Positions 7,949 to 17,650 of a stretch of DNA of 64,000 nt are shown piece after piece. A program made the position numbers and the translations under genes. The DNA lies in assembly GCF_035994185.1 (NCBI RefSeq), contig NZ_CP108538.1:8311501-8375500 (forward strand), read 5' to 3'. Below the pieces are notes generated by a model, which was not told where the DNA came from, ran no database searches, and saw only the letters and a program-made list of their open reading frames with translations. The number at the start of each line of letters is the position of its first letter. Positions within the stretch are counted from its first letter, which is position 1. This stretch comes from Streptomyces sp. NBC_01217 (lineage in GTDB: Bacteria > Actinomycetota > Actinomycetes > Streptomycetales > Streptomycetaceae).

Positions 7949-9763
7949 ATGGAAGCGCCCGAGTCGCGCCAAGGTCTGCCGGGCAAGGGCCCGGTGGTGC
8001 TCGCACTTCGTTACTACGGACGGGAGTTGGCCCGGCTCCGTTGGCTGACGGCGCCGGCGATGCTGCTCCCGGCGCTGGGCAACATCGGCATCCTCTACAT
8101 CGCGCCGCTGATCGTCGCGAAGCTCGTCGGCCGGATCGCCGGGGACGCCGATATCGGCATCGGCTCGATGCTGCCCTATGTTCTCGCCCTTGCCGGCGTT
8201 CTGCTGCTCGCGGAGACGCTGTGGCGCATCGGACTGCACTGCCTGAACCGGCTCGACGCCCGGGGCATCGAGAACCTGTACGTGGTCGGCATGGACGAGC
8301 TGTTCGCCAAGGATGCCGCGTTCTTCCACGAGAACTTCGCCGGATCCCTGACCAAGCGGGTCCTGAGCTTCGCCTCCCGCTTCGAGGAGTTCGTTGACAC
8401 GCTGACGTTCTCGGTCGTGGGCAGCTTCGTTCCGCTGGTGTTCGCATCGGTGGTGCTGTGGCAGTACGAACCGCTGCTCGTGGTCGGGCTCCTGGTGATG
8501 ATCGCACTGACGGCGCTGTGCGTGACGCCCCTGATCCGTCGCCGCCAGACACTCGTCGCCCAACGCGAGGAGGCGATCGCCCGGGTCTCGGGCCACGTCG
8601 CCGACAGCCTGATGAACATGGACACGGTCCGGGCTTTCGCCGCCGAGGAACGCGAGGCCGCCGAGCACCGGTCCCGCGTCGCACAGTCGCGGCGGCTCAC
8701 GCTGCGCTCGTGGGACTACGGCAACCTGCGCATCGATACGCTCGTCGCGCCGATGTCCGTGCTGACCAATGTGCTGGGCCTGCTGCTCGCCGTCGGCCTC
8801 GGCGGGGGAGAGCACGGCGTGGAGGCGGTCGTCGTCGCCTTCACCTACTACGCCAACGCGACGCGGATCATGTTCGAGTTCAACCAGATCTACCGCCGTC
8901 TGGAGAGCTCGATGACGGAGGCCGCGCAGTTCACCGAACTGCTGCTGATTCCGCCGACCGTGCTCGACCCGGCGTCGCCGGAGCCGCTGCGGTCCCGGGC
9001 CGCCGACGTGTGTTTCGATCAGGTGACCTTCGGCCATGCCGGAGCGGAGCCGCTCTTCGAGCGCCTCGACCTGGCCGTGCCCAGCGGGGCGAGGATCGGT
9101 CTCGTCGGCCGGTCCGGCGGGGGCAAGACCACGCTCACCCGGCTGCTGCTGCGAATGACGGACATCGACGCCGGCCGGATTCTGATCGGGGGCCAGGACA
9201 TCAGCAAGCTGTGTCAGGCCGACCTGCGCAGCCTGGTCGCCTACGTGCCGCAGGAACCCGCGATGTTCCACCGCACGCTGCTGGACAACATCGCGTTCGC
9301 CCGGCCGGACGCCACCCGCGCCGAGATCCGTCGCGCGGCCGAGGCGGCGCACGTCACGGAGTTCGCCGATGCGCTTCCGGAGGGTTTCGACACCATGGTG
9401 GGCGAGCGTGGCGTCAAGCTGTCCGGCGGACAGCGCCAGCGGGTCGCCCTCGCCAGGGCGATCCTGCGCGACGCGCCGATCCTGCTGCTCGACGAGGCGA
9501 CCAGCGCCCTGGACTCCGAGAGCGAGATCCTCGTCCAGGAGGCGCTGTGGCGGCTCATGGACGGGCGGACGGCGCTCGTGGTGGCGCACCGGCTGAGCAC
9601 GGTCGCGAGCATGGACCGGCTCGTCGTCCTCGATCGCGGACGGATTATCGAGCAGGGCACGCATCAGGAGCTGCTCACCTCGGACGGTGCCTACGCGAAG
9701 CTGTGGCGGCACCAGTCGGGCGGCTTCCTCGACGGCGCCCCCGTGCGATCCGACCTGCACTGA
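7949..9763 (+). CDS. ABC exporter half-transporter (membrane domain fused to ATPase)
   Basis: A 604-residue type IV ABC half-transporter. Residues ~1-330 form the six-helix membrane domain (e.g. WLTAPAMLLPALGNIGILYIAPLIV, FVPLVFASVVLW, LLVVGLLVMIALTALCV). The ATPase follows: Walker A GRSGGGKT at 387-394, signature LSGGQRQRVALARA from 491, Walker B ILLLDEATSALD from 511 and an H-loop VVAHRLSTV. It would act as a homodimer exporting a lipid, peptide or drug. ATG 7949 follows GGGGTGGG. The gene is alone, about 150 bp after the att-like repeat, with no adjacent regulator. Confidence 0.92.
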   Translation: MEAPESRQGLPGKGPVVLALRYYGRELARLRWLTAPAMLLPALGNIGILYIAPLIVAKLVGRIAGDADIGIGSMLPYVLALAGVLLLAETLWRIGLHCLNRLDARGIENLYVVGMDELFAKDAAFFHENFAGSLTKRVLSFASRFEEFVDTLTFSVVGSFVPLVFASVVLWQYEPLLVVGLLVMIALTALCVTPLIRRRQTLVAQREEAIARVSGHVADSLMNMDTVRAFAAEEREAAEHRSRVAQSRRLTLRSWDYGNLRIDTLVAPMSVLTNVLGLLLAVGLGGGEHGVEAVVVAFTYYANATRIMFEFNQIYRRLESSMTEAAQFTELLLIPPTVLDPASPEPLRSRAADVCFDQVTFGHAGAEPLFERLDLAVPSGARIGLVGRSGGGKTTLTRLLLRMTDIDAGRILIGGQDISKLCQADLRSLVAYVPQEPAMFHRTLLDNIAFARPDATRAEIRRAAEAAHVTEFADALPEGFDTMVGERGVKLSGGQRQRVALARAILRDAPILLLDEATSALDSESEILVQEALWRLMDGRTALVVAHRLSTVASMDRLVVLDRGRIIEQGTHQELLTSDGAYAKLWRHQSGGFLDGAPVRSDLH

Positions 9764-9889
9764 ACGCGGGCTGGTCGCAGGCCCTTCTCATGCTGCTTGG
9801 GCTCTCATGATGCTTGAACGGCACCGCTTGAATGATCAAAATGCCATGGGGTTAGCATATGAGCGCCGCCTAGCTCGAAAGATAAACCT

Positions 9890-11344
9890 GTGACTGTCAA
9901 TGACGACTCGTTCACCAACTGGAAGAACCGCGAGGAGATCGCGGAGTCGATGATCCCCGTCATCGGGAAGCTGCACCGCGAGCGGGACGTGACGGTCCTG
10001 CTGCACAGCCGCTCCTTGGTGAACAAGTCGGTGGTCAGCATCCTCAAGATCCACCGATTCGCCCGGCAGATCGACGGCGAGGAGCTCTCGGTCACCGAGA
10101 CGCTGCCGTTCCTGCAGGCTCTGGCCACACTCGATCTCGGCCCTTCCCAGATCGACATCGGCATGCTCGCCGCGACGTACAAGAGCGACGACCGCGGTCT
10201 GTCGGTGGCGGAGTTCACGGCCGGGGCCGTCTCCGGTGCCACGGGTGCCAACAAGACGGAGCGCCGCGAGCCCCGCGATGTCGTCCTCTACGGGTTCGGC
10301 CGCATCGGCCGCCTCGTCGCCCGGCTGCTCATCGAGAAGGCGGGCTCCGGCAACGGCCTGCGGCTGCGCGCCCTCGTCGTCCGCGGGGGCGGCGGCCGGG
10401 CCGCCGAGGATCTCGTCAAGCGCGCCTCGCTGCTGCGCCGCGACTCCATCCACGGCCAGTTCCAGGGCACGATCACCGTCGACGAGGCGAACAGCACGAT
10501 CATCGCCAACGGCAACGAGATCAAGGTGATCTACGCCGACGACCCGTCGGAGGTCGACTACACGGCGTACGGCATCAACGACGCGATCCTCATCGACAAC
10601 ACCGGCAAGTGGCGCGACCGCGAGGGCCTGTCGAAGCACCTGCGCCCCGGCATCGACAAGGTCGTCCTGACCGCGCCGGGCAAGGGCGACGTCCCCAACA
10701 TCGTGCACGGCGTCAACCACGACATGATCAAGCCGGACGAGCGGGTGCTGTCCTGCGCGTCCTGCACCACCAACGCGATCGTGCCGCCGCTGAAGGCGAT
10801 GGCGGACGAGTACGGCGTCCTGCGCGGCCATGTGGAGACCGTCCACTCGTTCACCAACGACCAGAACCTGCTGGACAATTACCACAGCTCCGATCGCCGG
10901 GGCCGCTCCGCGCCGCTCAACATGGTGATCACCGAGACCGGTGCCGCCTCCGCCGTCGCCAAGGCCCTGCCCGACCTGAAGGCGCCGATCACCGGCAGCT
11001 CGATCCGCGTCCCGGTGCCGGACGTCTCGATCGCGATCCTCAGCCTGCGGCTCGGTCGCGAGACCACCCGCGAGGAGGTTCTCGACTACCTGCGCAACGT
11101 GTCGCTGACCTCGCCGCTCAAGCGTCAGATCGACTTCACCACGGCTCCCGACGCTGTCTCCAGCGACTTCATCGGCTCGCGCCACGCCTCGATCGTCGAC
11201 GCGGGTGCCACCAAGGTCGACGGCGACAACGCGATCCTCTACCTGTGGTACGACAACGAGTTCGGCTACTCCTGCCAGGTCATCCGCGTCGTCCAGCACG
11301 TGTCCGGGGTGGAGTACCCGACCTACCCGGTGCCGCTGGTCTGA
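9890..11344 (+). CDS. gap: Glyceraldehyde-3-phosphate dehydrogenase, long form
   Basis: A 484-residue protein. The Rossmann motif GFGRIGR is at 135-141 and the catalytic cysteine motif SCASCTTN has C292. The C-terminal WYDNEFGYSCQVIR is standard GAPDH. It oxidises glyceraldehyde-3-phosphate to 1,3-bisphosphoglycerate with NAD(P). The ~128-residue N-terminal extension (KNREEIAESMIPVIGKLHRERDVTVLLHSRSLVNKSVVSIL...) is absent from the ~335-residue glycolytic enzyme but typical of a separate long subgroup. GTG 9890 is the start. Transcription ends at a strong hairpin at 11367. It is monocistronic, so a paralogue to the main glycolytic gene is assumed elsewhere. Confidence 0.92.
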   Translation: MTVNDDSFTNWKNREEIAESMIPVIGKLHRERDVTVLLHSRSLVNKSVVSILKIHRFARQIDGEELSVTETLPFLQALATLDLGPSQIDIGMLAATYKSDDRGLSVAEFTAGAVSGATGANKTERREPRDVVLYGFGRIGRLVARLLIEKAGSGNGLRLRALVVRGGGGRAAEDLVKRASLLRRDSIHGQFQGTITVDEANSTIIANGNEIKVIYADDPSEVDYTAYGINDAILIDNTGKWRDREGLSKHLRPGIDKVVLTAPGKGDVPNIVHGVNHDMIKPDERVLSCASCTTNAIVPPLKAMADEYGVLRGHVETVHSFTNDQNLLDNYHSSDRRGRSAPLNMVITETGAASAVAKALPDLKAPITGSSIRVPVPDVSIAILSLRLGRETTREEVLDYLRNVSLTSPLKRQIDFTTAPDAVSSDFIGSRHASIVDAGATKVDGDNAILYLWYDNEFGYSCQVIRVVQHVSGVEYPTYPVPLV

Positions 11345-11366
11345 TCCCGGCGGACCGACTGGCCCT

Positions 11367-11408
11367 GCCAAGAGGCCGTGCCGACGAAAGTCGGTACGGC
11401 CTCTTGGC
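11367..11408 (+). terminator. Strong intrinsic terminator after gap
   Basis: A 19-bp stem (GCCAAGAGGCCGTGCCGAC with GTCGGTACGGCCTCTTGGC, one G-T pair) closed by a GAAA tetraloop, 23 bp after the GAPDH stop codon. There is no T-run, as is common in Streptomyces. Confidence 0.88.
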
Positions 11409-11622
11409 CGTTCCCGGGGCCCGGTTGGAGGCCACCGCGCCGACGGTGACCGTCTCGCGAAACCTCGACGAAATCTTTCGAAGCATTGACCGAAATTTAT
11501 CGGGGGGACTAGCCTGCCGCGTGAATCCCGGGCACGAGTGAAGACGTCATTCATATGCATGGACGTGTTCTTCGGTTCGCCCTGCCCTGCTGCCTTCCCC
11601 ACCCATCCAAAGGGGACTCCAC

Positions 11623-12969
11623 GTGAACCGAAGGTCGTCGATCATCAGCCTGATCGCTGCGGGGGCGCTCGCCGTCACCGTGGCCGCCGTACCCCAGGCG
11701 CTCGGAGCCGGGGGCGCCCCTGGCCCGGGCGATGCCCCGGGGCCGAGGGAGGCGAACGCCCACTGGGTGAGCACCTGGACGTCGATGCCGCAGCTGACGG
11801 AGCCGTCCAACATGCCCCCGGCGCCGTTCACCCGGGCCGACTCCGTGATGACGGACACCACGCTCCGCCAGACCGTGCATGTCTCGGCCGGTGGCGACCA
11901 CATCCGGCTCCGCTTCTCCAACGCGTTCGGCGCGGCGGCGCTGCCGATCACCAAGGTGTCCGTGGCGCTGCCGCTCGACGGCAAGGCCGGCACCGGTGCG
12001 ATTCGGGCCGGGAGCACGCACGAAGTGACCTTCCAGGGACGCTCGTCGGTGTCGGTCCCGGTCGGTGCGCAGGCGGTCTCCGACCCGCTGGACTTCACAC
12101 TCGAACCGGGTTCCAACCTCACCGCGACGGTCTATCTGGCGACCGGTCAGGCGACCACCTCGATCACCTCCCACCCCGGCTCCCGGACCACCTCCTACCT
12201 GAAGACCGGAGACCACGTCGCGGACGCGGACCTGCCCGGGGCTGCGACCACCGACCACTGGTACTTCCTCAGCGGCGTCGAGGTCTGGTCCCGGAGCGCC
12301 ACCTCGGCGGCCGTCGTGCTCGGTGACTCGCTGACCGACGGCCGGGGATCCACCACCAACATGAACGACCGTTGGCCCGACCGGCTGTTGAAGCGGCTGG
12401 AGGACCGGCCGGGCACGGCGCAGACCGCTCTCGTCAACCAGGCGGCGGGCGGGAACCGGCTGCTGAACGACGGCCTGGGCCCCAACGGACTGGCCCGGCT
12501 GGACCGTGACGTCCTGGCACAGAGCGGAGTCGACCGGCTGCTCGTCTTCGAAGGGGTCAACGACATCGGCACGGCCGATGCCACACCGGCGGCCCAGAAG
12601 CAGGTCGCGGCCGATGTCATCGCGGCGTACGAACAGATCATCACCCGGGCCCACACGCTCGGCATCCGGGTGTACGGAGCGACGCTGACCCCGTTCGGAG
12701 CCAACAGCCCCTACGACGATCCGGACGGCTACCGGGAGGAGGCCCGGCAGACGGTCAACGCCTGGATCCGCACGAGCGGCCGTTTCGACAGCGTGCTCGA
12801 CTTCGACAAGGTGGCACGCGATCCGCTCAACCCCCGGCAGCTGCGGGCCTCGATGGACGTCGGTGACCATCTCCACCTCAACCCGTCGGGCTACCAGGCG
12901 CTGGCGGACTCCGTACCGACCCGGCTGTTCCGGCCGGCACCGCTTCCCAGCGGCTTCGGCTACAACTGA
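11623..12969 (+). CDS. Secreted SGNH/GDSL-family hydrolase
   Basis: A 448-residue exported esterase-type protein. The signal peptide is MNRRSSIISLIAAGALAVTV... with cleavage near ALGAGG, followed by a Gly/Pro linker. GDSLTDG at 234-240 supplies the nucleophile S236, FEGVNDI (~305) is the oxyanion block III, and DHLHLNPSGY supplies D415 and H418. The ~180-residue beta-rich N-terminal domain before the hydrolase is typical of the Streptomyces group acting on extracellular esters; the substrate is not predictable. GTG 11623 follows AAAGGGGACTCC. It ends at a bidirectional terminator shared with the convergent EF-G paralogue. Confidence 0.9.
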   Translation: MNRRSSIISLIAAGALAVTVAAVPQALGAGGAPGPGDAPGPREANAHWVSTWTSMPQLTEPSNMPPAPFTRADSVMTDTTLRQTVHVSAGGDHIRLRFSNAFGAAALPITKVSVALPLDGKAGTGAIRAGSTHEVTFQGRSSVSVPVGAQAVSDPLDFTLEPGSNLTATVYLATGQATTSITSHPGSRTTSYLKTGDHVADADLPGAATTDHWYFLSGVEVWSRSATSAAVVLGDSLTDGRGSTTNMNDRWPDRLLKRLEDRPGTAQTALVNQAAGGNRLLNDGLGPNGLARLDRDVLAQSGVDRLLVFEGVNDIGTADATPAAQKQVAADVIAAYEQIITRAHTLGIRVYGATLTPFGANSPYDDPDGYREEARQTVNAWIRTSGRFDSVLDFDKVARDPLNPRQLRASMDVGDHLHLNPSGYQALADSVPTRLFRPAPLPSGFGYN

Positions 12970-13023
12970 CCGCGCGTCGGCCGGCTCCACGCCGGCCGAC
13001 CCCGCGCCGGCCGACCCCGCGTT

Positions 13024-13061
13024 GTGGATGGCCCCGCCCGCGTACGGGCGGGGCCATCCAC
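13024..13061. terminator. Bidirectional terminator between convergent genes
   Basis: A 17-bp perfect stem (GTGGATGGCCCCGCCCG with its complement) around CGTA, placed between the SGNH hydrolase end (12969) and the EF-G-like gene end (13066), so it can serve both strands. Confidence 0.85.
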
Positions 13062-13065
13062 GTTC

Positions 13066-15165
13066 CTACCGCGGCGGCGCCCCGTGGGGCACCGCGCCCG
13101 GTGCCGGGGCGTAGCCGGTGGCCCGGGTGGTGAACGTCCCCCGGCCCTGCGTCCGGCTGCGCAGCCGGGTCGCATAGCCGAACAGCTCCACCAGCGGCAC
13201 GGTCGCTGTGACCACCGCTGTGCCGGCCCGCGCGGTCGAGCCCGAGACCCGGCCGCGCCGTGCCGCCAGGTCGCCCAGCACTGCGCCCACGGCGTCATCG
13301 GGCACGGTGACGGTGACCTCCACCACCGGTTCCAGCAGCACCATCGCGCTGTTGCGCAGCGCTTCCCGCAGCGCGAGCCGGCCGGCCGTCCGGAACGCCA
13401 TCTCCGAGGAGTCCTTGGAGTGGGTCGCCCCGTCGGTCAGCGTGACCCGCAGTCCGGTCACCGGGTGTCCGCCGAGAGGACCCTCGGCCAGGGCGTCCCG
13501 GCAGCCGGCCTCCACCGCCCGGACGTACTCCTGCGGCACCCGGCCGCCGAAGACGGCGGACCGGAACACGAAGTGCCCGCCACCGCCCCGGCCGTTGCCG
13601 TCGGCGGCTTCCAACGGCTCCACGTCCAGCACGACATGAGCGAACTGACCGGCACCTCCGTCCTGCTTGACGTGCCGGTACACCAGCCCGGACACCCCGC
13701 GGACGACCGTCTCCCGGTAGGCCACCTGCGGCCGGCCCACGCCGACCTCCAGCCCGTGGGCACGACGGATCTTCTCCACCGCGACCTCCAGATGCAGTTC
13801 GCCCATTCCCGACAGCACCGTCTGACCGGTCTCGGGGTCGGTCCGGACCGTCAGCGAGGGATCCTCCTCGACCAGCCGTGCCAGCGCCGACACCAGCCGT
13901 TCCGTGTCGGTGCTCCGGCGGGCCTCCACGGCCACGGAGACGACCGGATCGGCCACGGAGGGCGGTTCGAGAACCAGTGGCGCCGCAGGAGCGCACAGGG
14001 TCGCCCCGGCGCGGGCGGCCTTCAGCCCGATCACCGCGACGATGTCCCCGGCCACCGCCTCGTCCACGTCCGAGTGCTGTCCGGCCTGGACCCGCAGGAT
14101 CCGGCCGACCCGTTCGTTGCGTCGCGCACCCACGTCCAGCACCGCGTCCCCCTTCCGGATCGTTCCCGAGTACACCCGCACGAACGTCAGCCGCCCTGTG
14201 GCGGTCGAGTTCACCTTGAACACCAGCGCGGCGAACGGCGCCGCCGGATCGGCGGCCCGCTCCTGCACCGCGCCGTCCAGGGTGCCGCGTACCGGAGGGA
14301 CATCCGACGGCGAGGGCAGATAGGCCACAACGGCCTCCAGCAGCGGCTCGATCCCACGGTTGCGATAGGCCGATCCGCACAGCACCACGACGCCCTCACC
14401 CGTACGGGTCAGGTCGCGCAGCGCGGCGGCCAGAGTCCGCTCGGAGAGCGTCGACTCCGCACAGAACTCCTCCAACGCGCCGGGGTGGAGCTCCGCCACC
14501 GTTTCCTCAAGCAGTCGACGGCGCCGGTGCGCCTCCTCGCGCAGGGCGTCCGGCACCTGCCCCTCCTCGAACGTGCCGTGACTGTCGGACCAGACCAGTG
14601 ACCGCATGCGCAGCAGATCCACCACCCCGGTGAACCCGTCCTCCTTACCGATCGGCAGCTGTACCACCAGCGGGACCGTGTGCAGCCGCTCCCGTATCGA
14701 CGCAACCGCCGCGTCGAGGTCGGCACCGGCACGGTCCAGCTTGTTGACGAAGGCGATCCGCGGCACCCCGTGCCGGTCGGCCTGCCGCCACACCGACTCG
14801 CTCTGCGGCTCGACCCCGGCTACGGCGTCGAACACCGCGATCGCGCCGTCGAGCACCCGAAGCGAGCGCTCCACCTCGTCGGCGAAGTCGACGTGACCCG
14901 GAGTGTCGATCAGATTGATCCGGTGCCCGTCCCAGGCGCAACTCACCGCAGCGGCAAAGATGGTGATCCCACGGTCGCGTTCCTGGGAGTCGAAGTCGGT
15001 GACGGTCGTCCCGTCATGGACCTCGCCCCGCTTGTGGGTGGTGCCGGTGATGTAGAGGATCCGCTCGGTGACGGTGGTCTTGCCGGCATCGACGTGGGCG
15101 AGGATGCCCAGATTACGAACGCCGGTCAGCGGACTGGTGGGATGACGGTGCAGGTCGGTGCGCAC
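13066..15165 (-). CDS. Elongation factor G paralogue (translational GTPase)
   Basis: A 699-residue protein from GTG 15165 (GAAAGG 9 nt upstream). The GTPase domain has P-loop AHVDAGKTT, switch [10 protein letters not shown] and [16 protein letters not shown] replaces the usual EF-G effector-loop context but is within the family. The EF-G domain II, III ([16 protein letters not shown]), IV ([22 protein letters not shown]) and V are all present. Domain IV lacks tetracycline-protection features, so it looks like a true EF-G-type factor rather than an Otr/TetM protein. It is not next to ribosomal genes (no str operon), so it is a second copy, possibly for stress, recycling or antibiotic tolerance. 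Confidence 0.88.
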   Translation of the reverse strand: MRTDLHRHPTSPLTGVRNLGILAHVDAGKTTVTERILYITGTTHKRGEVHDGTTVTDFDSQERDRGITIFAAAVSCAWDGHRINLIDTPGHVDFADEVERSLRVLDGAIAVFDAVAGVEPQSESVWRQADRHGVPRIAFVNKLDRAGADLDAAVASIRERLHTVPLVVQLPIGKEDGFTGVVDLLRMRSLVWSDSHGTFEEGQVPDALREEAHRRRRLLEETVAELHPGALEEFCAESTLSERTLAAALRDLTRTGEGVVVLCGSAYRNRGIEPLLEAVVAYLPSPSDVPPVRGTLDGAVQERAADPAAPFAALVFKVNSTATGRLTFVRVYSGTIRKGDAVLDVGARRNERVGRILRVQAGQHSDVDEAVAGDIVAVIGLKAARAGATLCAPAAPLVLEPPSVADPVVSVAVEARRSTDTERLVSALARLVEEDPSLTVRTDPETGQTVLSGMGELHLEVAVEKIRRAHGLEVGVGRPQVAYRETVVRGVSGLVYRHVKQDGGAGQFAHVVLDVEPLEAADGNGRGGGGHFVFRSAVFGGRVPQEYVRAVEAGCRDALAEGPLGGHPVTGLRVTLTDGATHSKDSSEMAFRTAGRLALREALRNSAMVLLEPVVEVTVTVPDDAVGAVLGDLAARRGRVSGSTARAGTAVVTATVPLVELFGYATRLRSRTQGRGTFTTRATGYAPAPGAVPHGAPPR

Positions 15166-15663
15166 GGCCCATGGCCTTTCGGGGTGATCCGGATCGGAGC
15201 GGCGCGATTCCCGGACGAACCGGCCTGATAACAGGCCCCGCAACAACCCCTGTTATGACGGACCGCATCGGTGTGCGGCCACCCGCTCGGCTCAATACCG
15301 TCAGGTCAAGGGTCAGTTGTTCGTCACGGACATCCGGTGCCGGCCGCGCGGCAGGCACCGGGCGCACGAAGACACCAGGATCACCTCGAACCGTGACTGG
15401 GGGACAACAACAGCGGTGCGGTAGCGCACGGCCGGTCTCCCCTCACTCGTCACGGTGCGCGTCGCAATGTTGTTGCGGTGCGCCAATGGTGGCGAGTGTA
15501 GTGAACCCGGTGCGGACAGGTCACCGTGTTTTCCGCCCGAGAGCGCTGTCGCTCTCGCCGCCGACCCGGTCCGGCGCGACCGTCCGCTGACGGGCGTTGA
15601 AGGCCGCCGCGGATGATGAAACGATCCCCGGGAGCCGCCGCGGCAACGGAGGGACCCACACCG
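15166..15663. other. Divergent intergenic region with small hairpins
   Basis: About 500 bp between the EF-G paralogue and the methyltransferase. It holds an 8-bp perfect hairpin at 15538-15557 (CGAGAGCG-CTGT-CGCTCTCG) after GTGTTTT. No gene or recognised regulatory RNA was seen; promoters for both flanking genes must lie here. Confidence 0.5.
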
Positions 15664-16296
15664 ATGGATCAGGACCGAGGCCTCCCGGCCGCGAGGGTGT
15701 TCGACGCTCTGGGCGCCGCGTACGAGCGGGCGTTCGCCGAATCACCCACCCATCACGCCTCGCTGCGCCGGCTGCTGGAGCACATTGCGCCGTACAGCCG
15801 GATCCTGGACGTGGGCTCTGGAACGGGACGGCCGACCGCGCGGATCCTGGCCGACGCCGGTCACGACGTACTGGGCGTCGATGTCTCGCCCGTCATGGTC
15901 GACCTGGCGGCCCGGCAGGTGCCCGGTGCGTCCTTCCAGTGCGCCGACATTCGTGAACTCCCGCTGGAAGAAGGGAGTTTCGACGCGGCCTGTGTGTACT
16001 TCTCGTTGCTGCAGATGTCCCGCGACGACCAGTCACGGCTCCTGCGCAAGCTGGGACGCCTGCTGGTTCCCGGAGGTCACCTGGTCGTCGCCACGGTGCC
16101 GCTGGATGTCGAGGACGTAGGCGTCGACTTCATGGGACAGAAGGTGCGGGCGACCAGCTTCGGCGCCGACGCCTTCACCGAGCTGGTCGCCGGGGCCGGA
16201 TTCACGGTCCTGTGGCAACAGGACGACGTGTTCACCCCTGCTTACGAAGCAGCGGTGGCCGAGCCCCAGTTGTTCCTGCACTGCCGGCGGACCTGA
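15664..16296 (+). CDS. Class I SAM-dependent methyltransferase
   Basis: A 210-residue protein from ATG 15664, chosen because GGAGGG precedes it. Motif I (ILDVGSGTG, 48-56) binds S-adenosylmethionine. VDVSPVMVDLAARQ is the acidic post-I motif, ADIRELPLEEGSFDAACVYFSLLQM is motif II/III, and LLVPGGHLVVATVP the post-III region. It resembles the ubiquinone/UbiE-like methyltransferase_11/25 group; the methyl acceptor is unknown. It stands alone between divergent and convergent neighbours. Confidence 0.85.
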   Translation: MDQDRGLPAARVFDALGAAYERAFAESPTHHASLRRLLEHIAPYSRILDVGSGTGRPTARILADAGHDVLGVDVSPVMVDLAARQVPGASFQCADIRELPLEEGSFDAACVYFSLLQMSRDDQSRLLRKLGRLLVPGGHLVVATVPLDVEDVGVDFMGQKVRATSFGADAFTELVAGAGFTVLWQQDDVFTPAYEAAVAEPQLFLHCRRT

Positions 16297-16576
16297 CATA
16301 CCGCACCAGAGCGCCCCTGCGACGGCAGGCGTTCAGCGGGCCCTTCCACCTGCGCAGCGCGTTACCGCCGCACCGGCGCAACTGCCCGGGCGAGAGGGAG
16401 ACGGGCTGCCCGCACCTGGTGACCATCGCGTTCACCGGCGTCATCGGGTCCGCCGCCATGCTCTTGGCCAGCAGCACGCCGATCACCAGCGGGGCCAGCG
16501 TCACGGCCAGGGCCGTACCGGCGGTGGTGACGTGCTGCATGCGGGGGCGGGGCGGTGCGTCAGGAGCCATGGTGGT
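16232..16576 (-). CDS. Possible small membrane protein
   Basis: This frame encodes one convincing hydrophobic helix (TTAGTALAVTLAPLVIGVLLA) within MTTMAPDAPPRPRMQH..., starting around ATG 16576. Its 3' end overlaps the methyltransferase by 65 bp and the Arg/Gly-rich C-terminus looks like antisense read-through. Similar short Streptomyces membrane proteins exist, but this could be a chance frame. Confidence 0.35.
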   Translation of the reverse strand, partial: TTMAPDAPPRPRMQHVTTAGTALAVTLAPLVIGVLLAKSMAADPMTPVNAMVTRCGQPVSLSPGQLRRCGGNALRRWKGPLNACRRRGALVRYVRSAGSAGTTGARPPLLRKQG

Positions 16577-16692
16577 CATTCGACCAGCCACGGCCCGCCG
16601 GTGAATCGGACGACGTACTCAGTCCGGTCGTCCCTTCGTACTCATACCGGTCCGCGACGCCCGCCCCGCCGCCGTGTTCGTCCGCCGCGCGG

Positions 16693-17580
16693 CTACGCGG
16701 TGGTGCCGGGGCCCGAACCCGTACCCGAAGCGGCCTTGATGCCCCGGGTGATGTCGTCCATGACGGAGAGCTCAGGCGCCTTGGCACTGATGTCGAAGCC
16801 GGAACGCACGACGATCAGCGTGTCCTTGGAACGGGGGGACGGGAACGCCAGCGACTGGACGTATCCGTCGTCGCCGCTCTTCGTCACCACTTTCCAGCGC
16901 ACCAGATAGCCCTTCTCGCCGGCGACGGTGACCGGCTCCGACTTCAGCTCCTGATGCGAGGTGATGCCGCCGTAGATCTTCTCGCCGTACGACTCCGAGG
17001 CGTTGGCGGAGATGTCCTTCGTCGCCGTGGCCTTCGCCGTCGTGGTGTTCAGCTTCAGCGCCTTCGCCGGCATGGAGAACACCCCGCCACGCACGCACTT
17101 CTGGGACGTGTCGCCGGGACAGGCGTACTCACCCGTGGTCACTCCCGCGCCCGCGATCGCCGACTCGCCCGTCCAGCCGTCGGGCACCGGGAGACTGATA
17201 CCGCTGGCCAGATCCGTGGCGAAGCCGTCCTCGCTCTGCGGCATCTGTTGCTCGGGTGCCCGGCTCTCGCCGCCGCCCCCGCCTCGGGGCGCGCCCGGCA
17301 TGCGGCCGGGTCCGTCGGAAGGCGCGGTGGACGGAGCCGTGGCCGCGTCCTTCTTCGTGTCGCCGGAGTTGTCCGACAGCAGAAGGAGGCCGCTTCCGAT
17401 GGCGGCGAGAACGACCACGCCCGCGGTGATGCCGATGCGCATCCGGCGGCGCCGGATCGCGGCGGGCGGCACGCGGAGATGATCGGTCCACCGGTTGCCG
17501 TCCCACCAGCGTTCGTGAGCGGGGCCGGTTCCTGTATGCCCGGGGTCTGGATGCCAGCCGGGCGGGGTCGTCTGGGTCAC
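16693..17580 (-). CDS. DUF2510-domain membrane-anchored protein
   Basis: A 295-residue protein from GTG 17580 (GGTGGG upstream). Residues ~5-30, PPGWHPDPG...ERWWDGNRWTDHLR, are a DUF2510 domain, a short Trp-rich cytoplasmic motif. One membrane helix follows (IGITAGVVVLAAIGSGLLLL), then a Pro/Gly/Ser-rich linker and an extracytoplasmic domain containing two cysteines (CPGDTSQKC) that may form a disulfide. The outer domain is not recognised beyond a general lipoprotein-like appearance. The gene lies 70 bp downstream of the TetR gene on the same strand and may share its transcript. Confidence 0.8.
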   Translation of the reverse strand: MTQTTPPGWHPDPGHTGTGPAHERWWDGNRWTDHLRVPPAAIRRRRMRIGITAGVVVLAAIGSGLLLLSDNSGDTKKDAATAPSTAPSDGPGRMPGAPRGGGGGESRAPEQQMPQSEDGFATDLASGISLPVPDGWTGESAIAGAGVTTGEYACPGDTSQKCVRGGVFSMPAKALKLNTTTAKATATKDISANASESYGEKIYGGITSHQELKSEPVTVAGEKGYLVRWKVVTKSGDDGYVQSLAFPSPRSKDTLIVVRSGFDISAKAPELSVMDDITRGIKAASGTGSGPGTTA

Positions 17581-17650
17581 GCGGCCCACCGTAGAACGGT
17601 TGCGTGAGAATCAGATGAGTCCAGAGGATCATGTGAATGCGCCGCGTGCA

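Noticed and set aside
13066..15165. Tetracycline-resistance ribosomal protection protein
   Set aside because: The sequence follows EF-G ([29 protein letters not shown], domain [14 protein letters not shown]) rather than Otr/TetM signatures.
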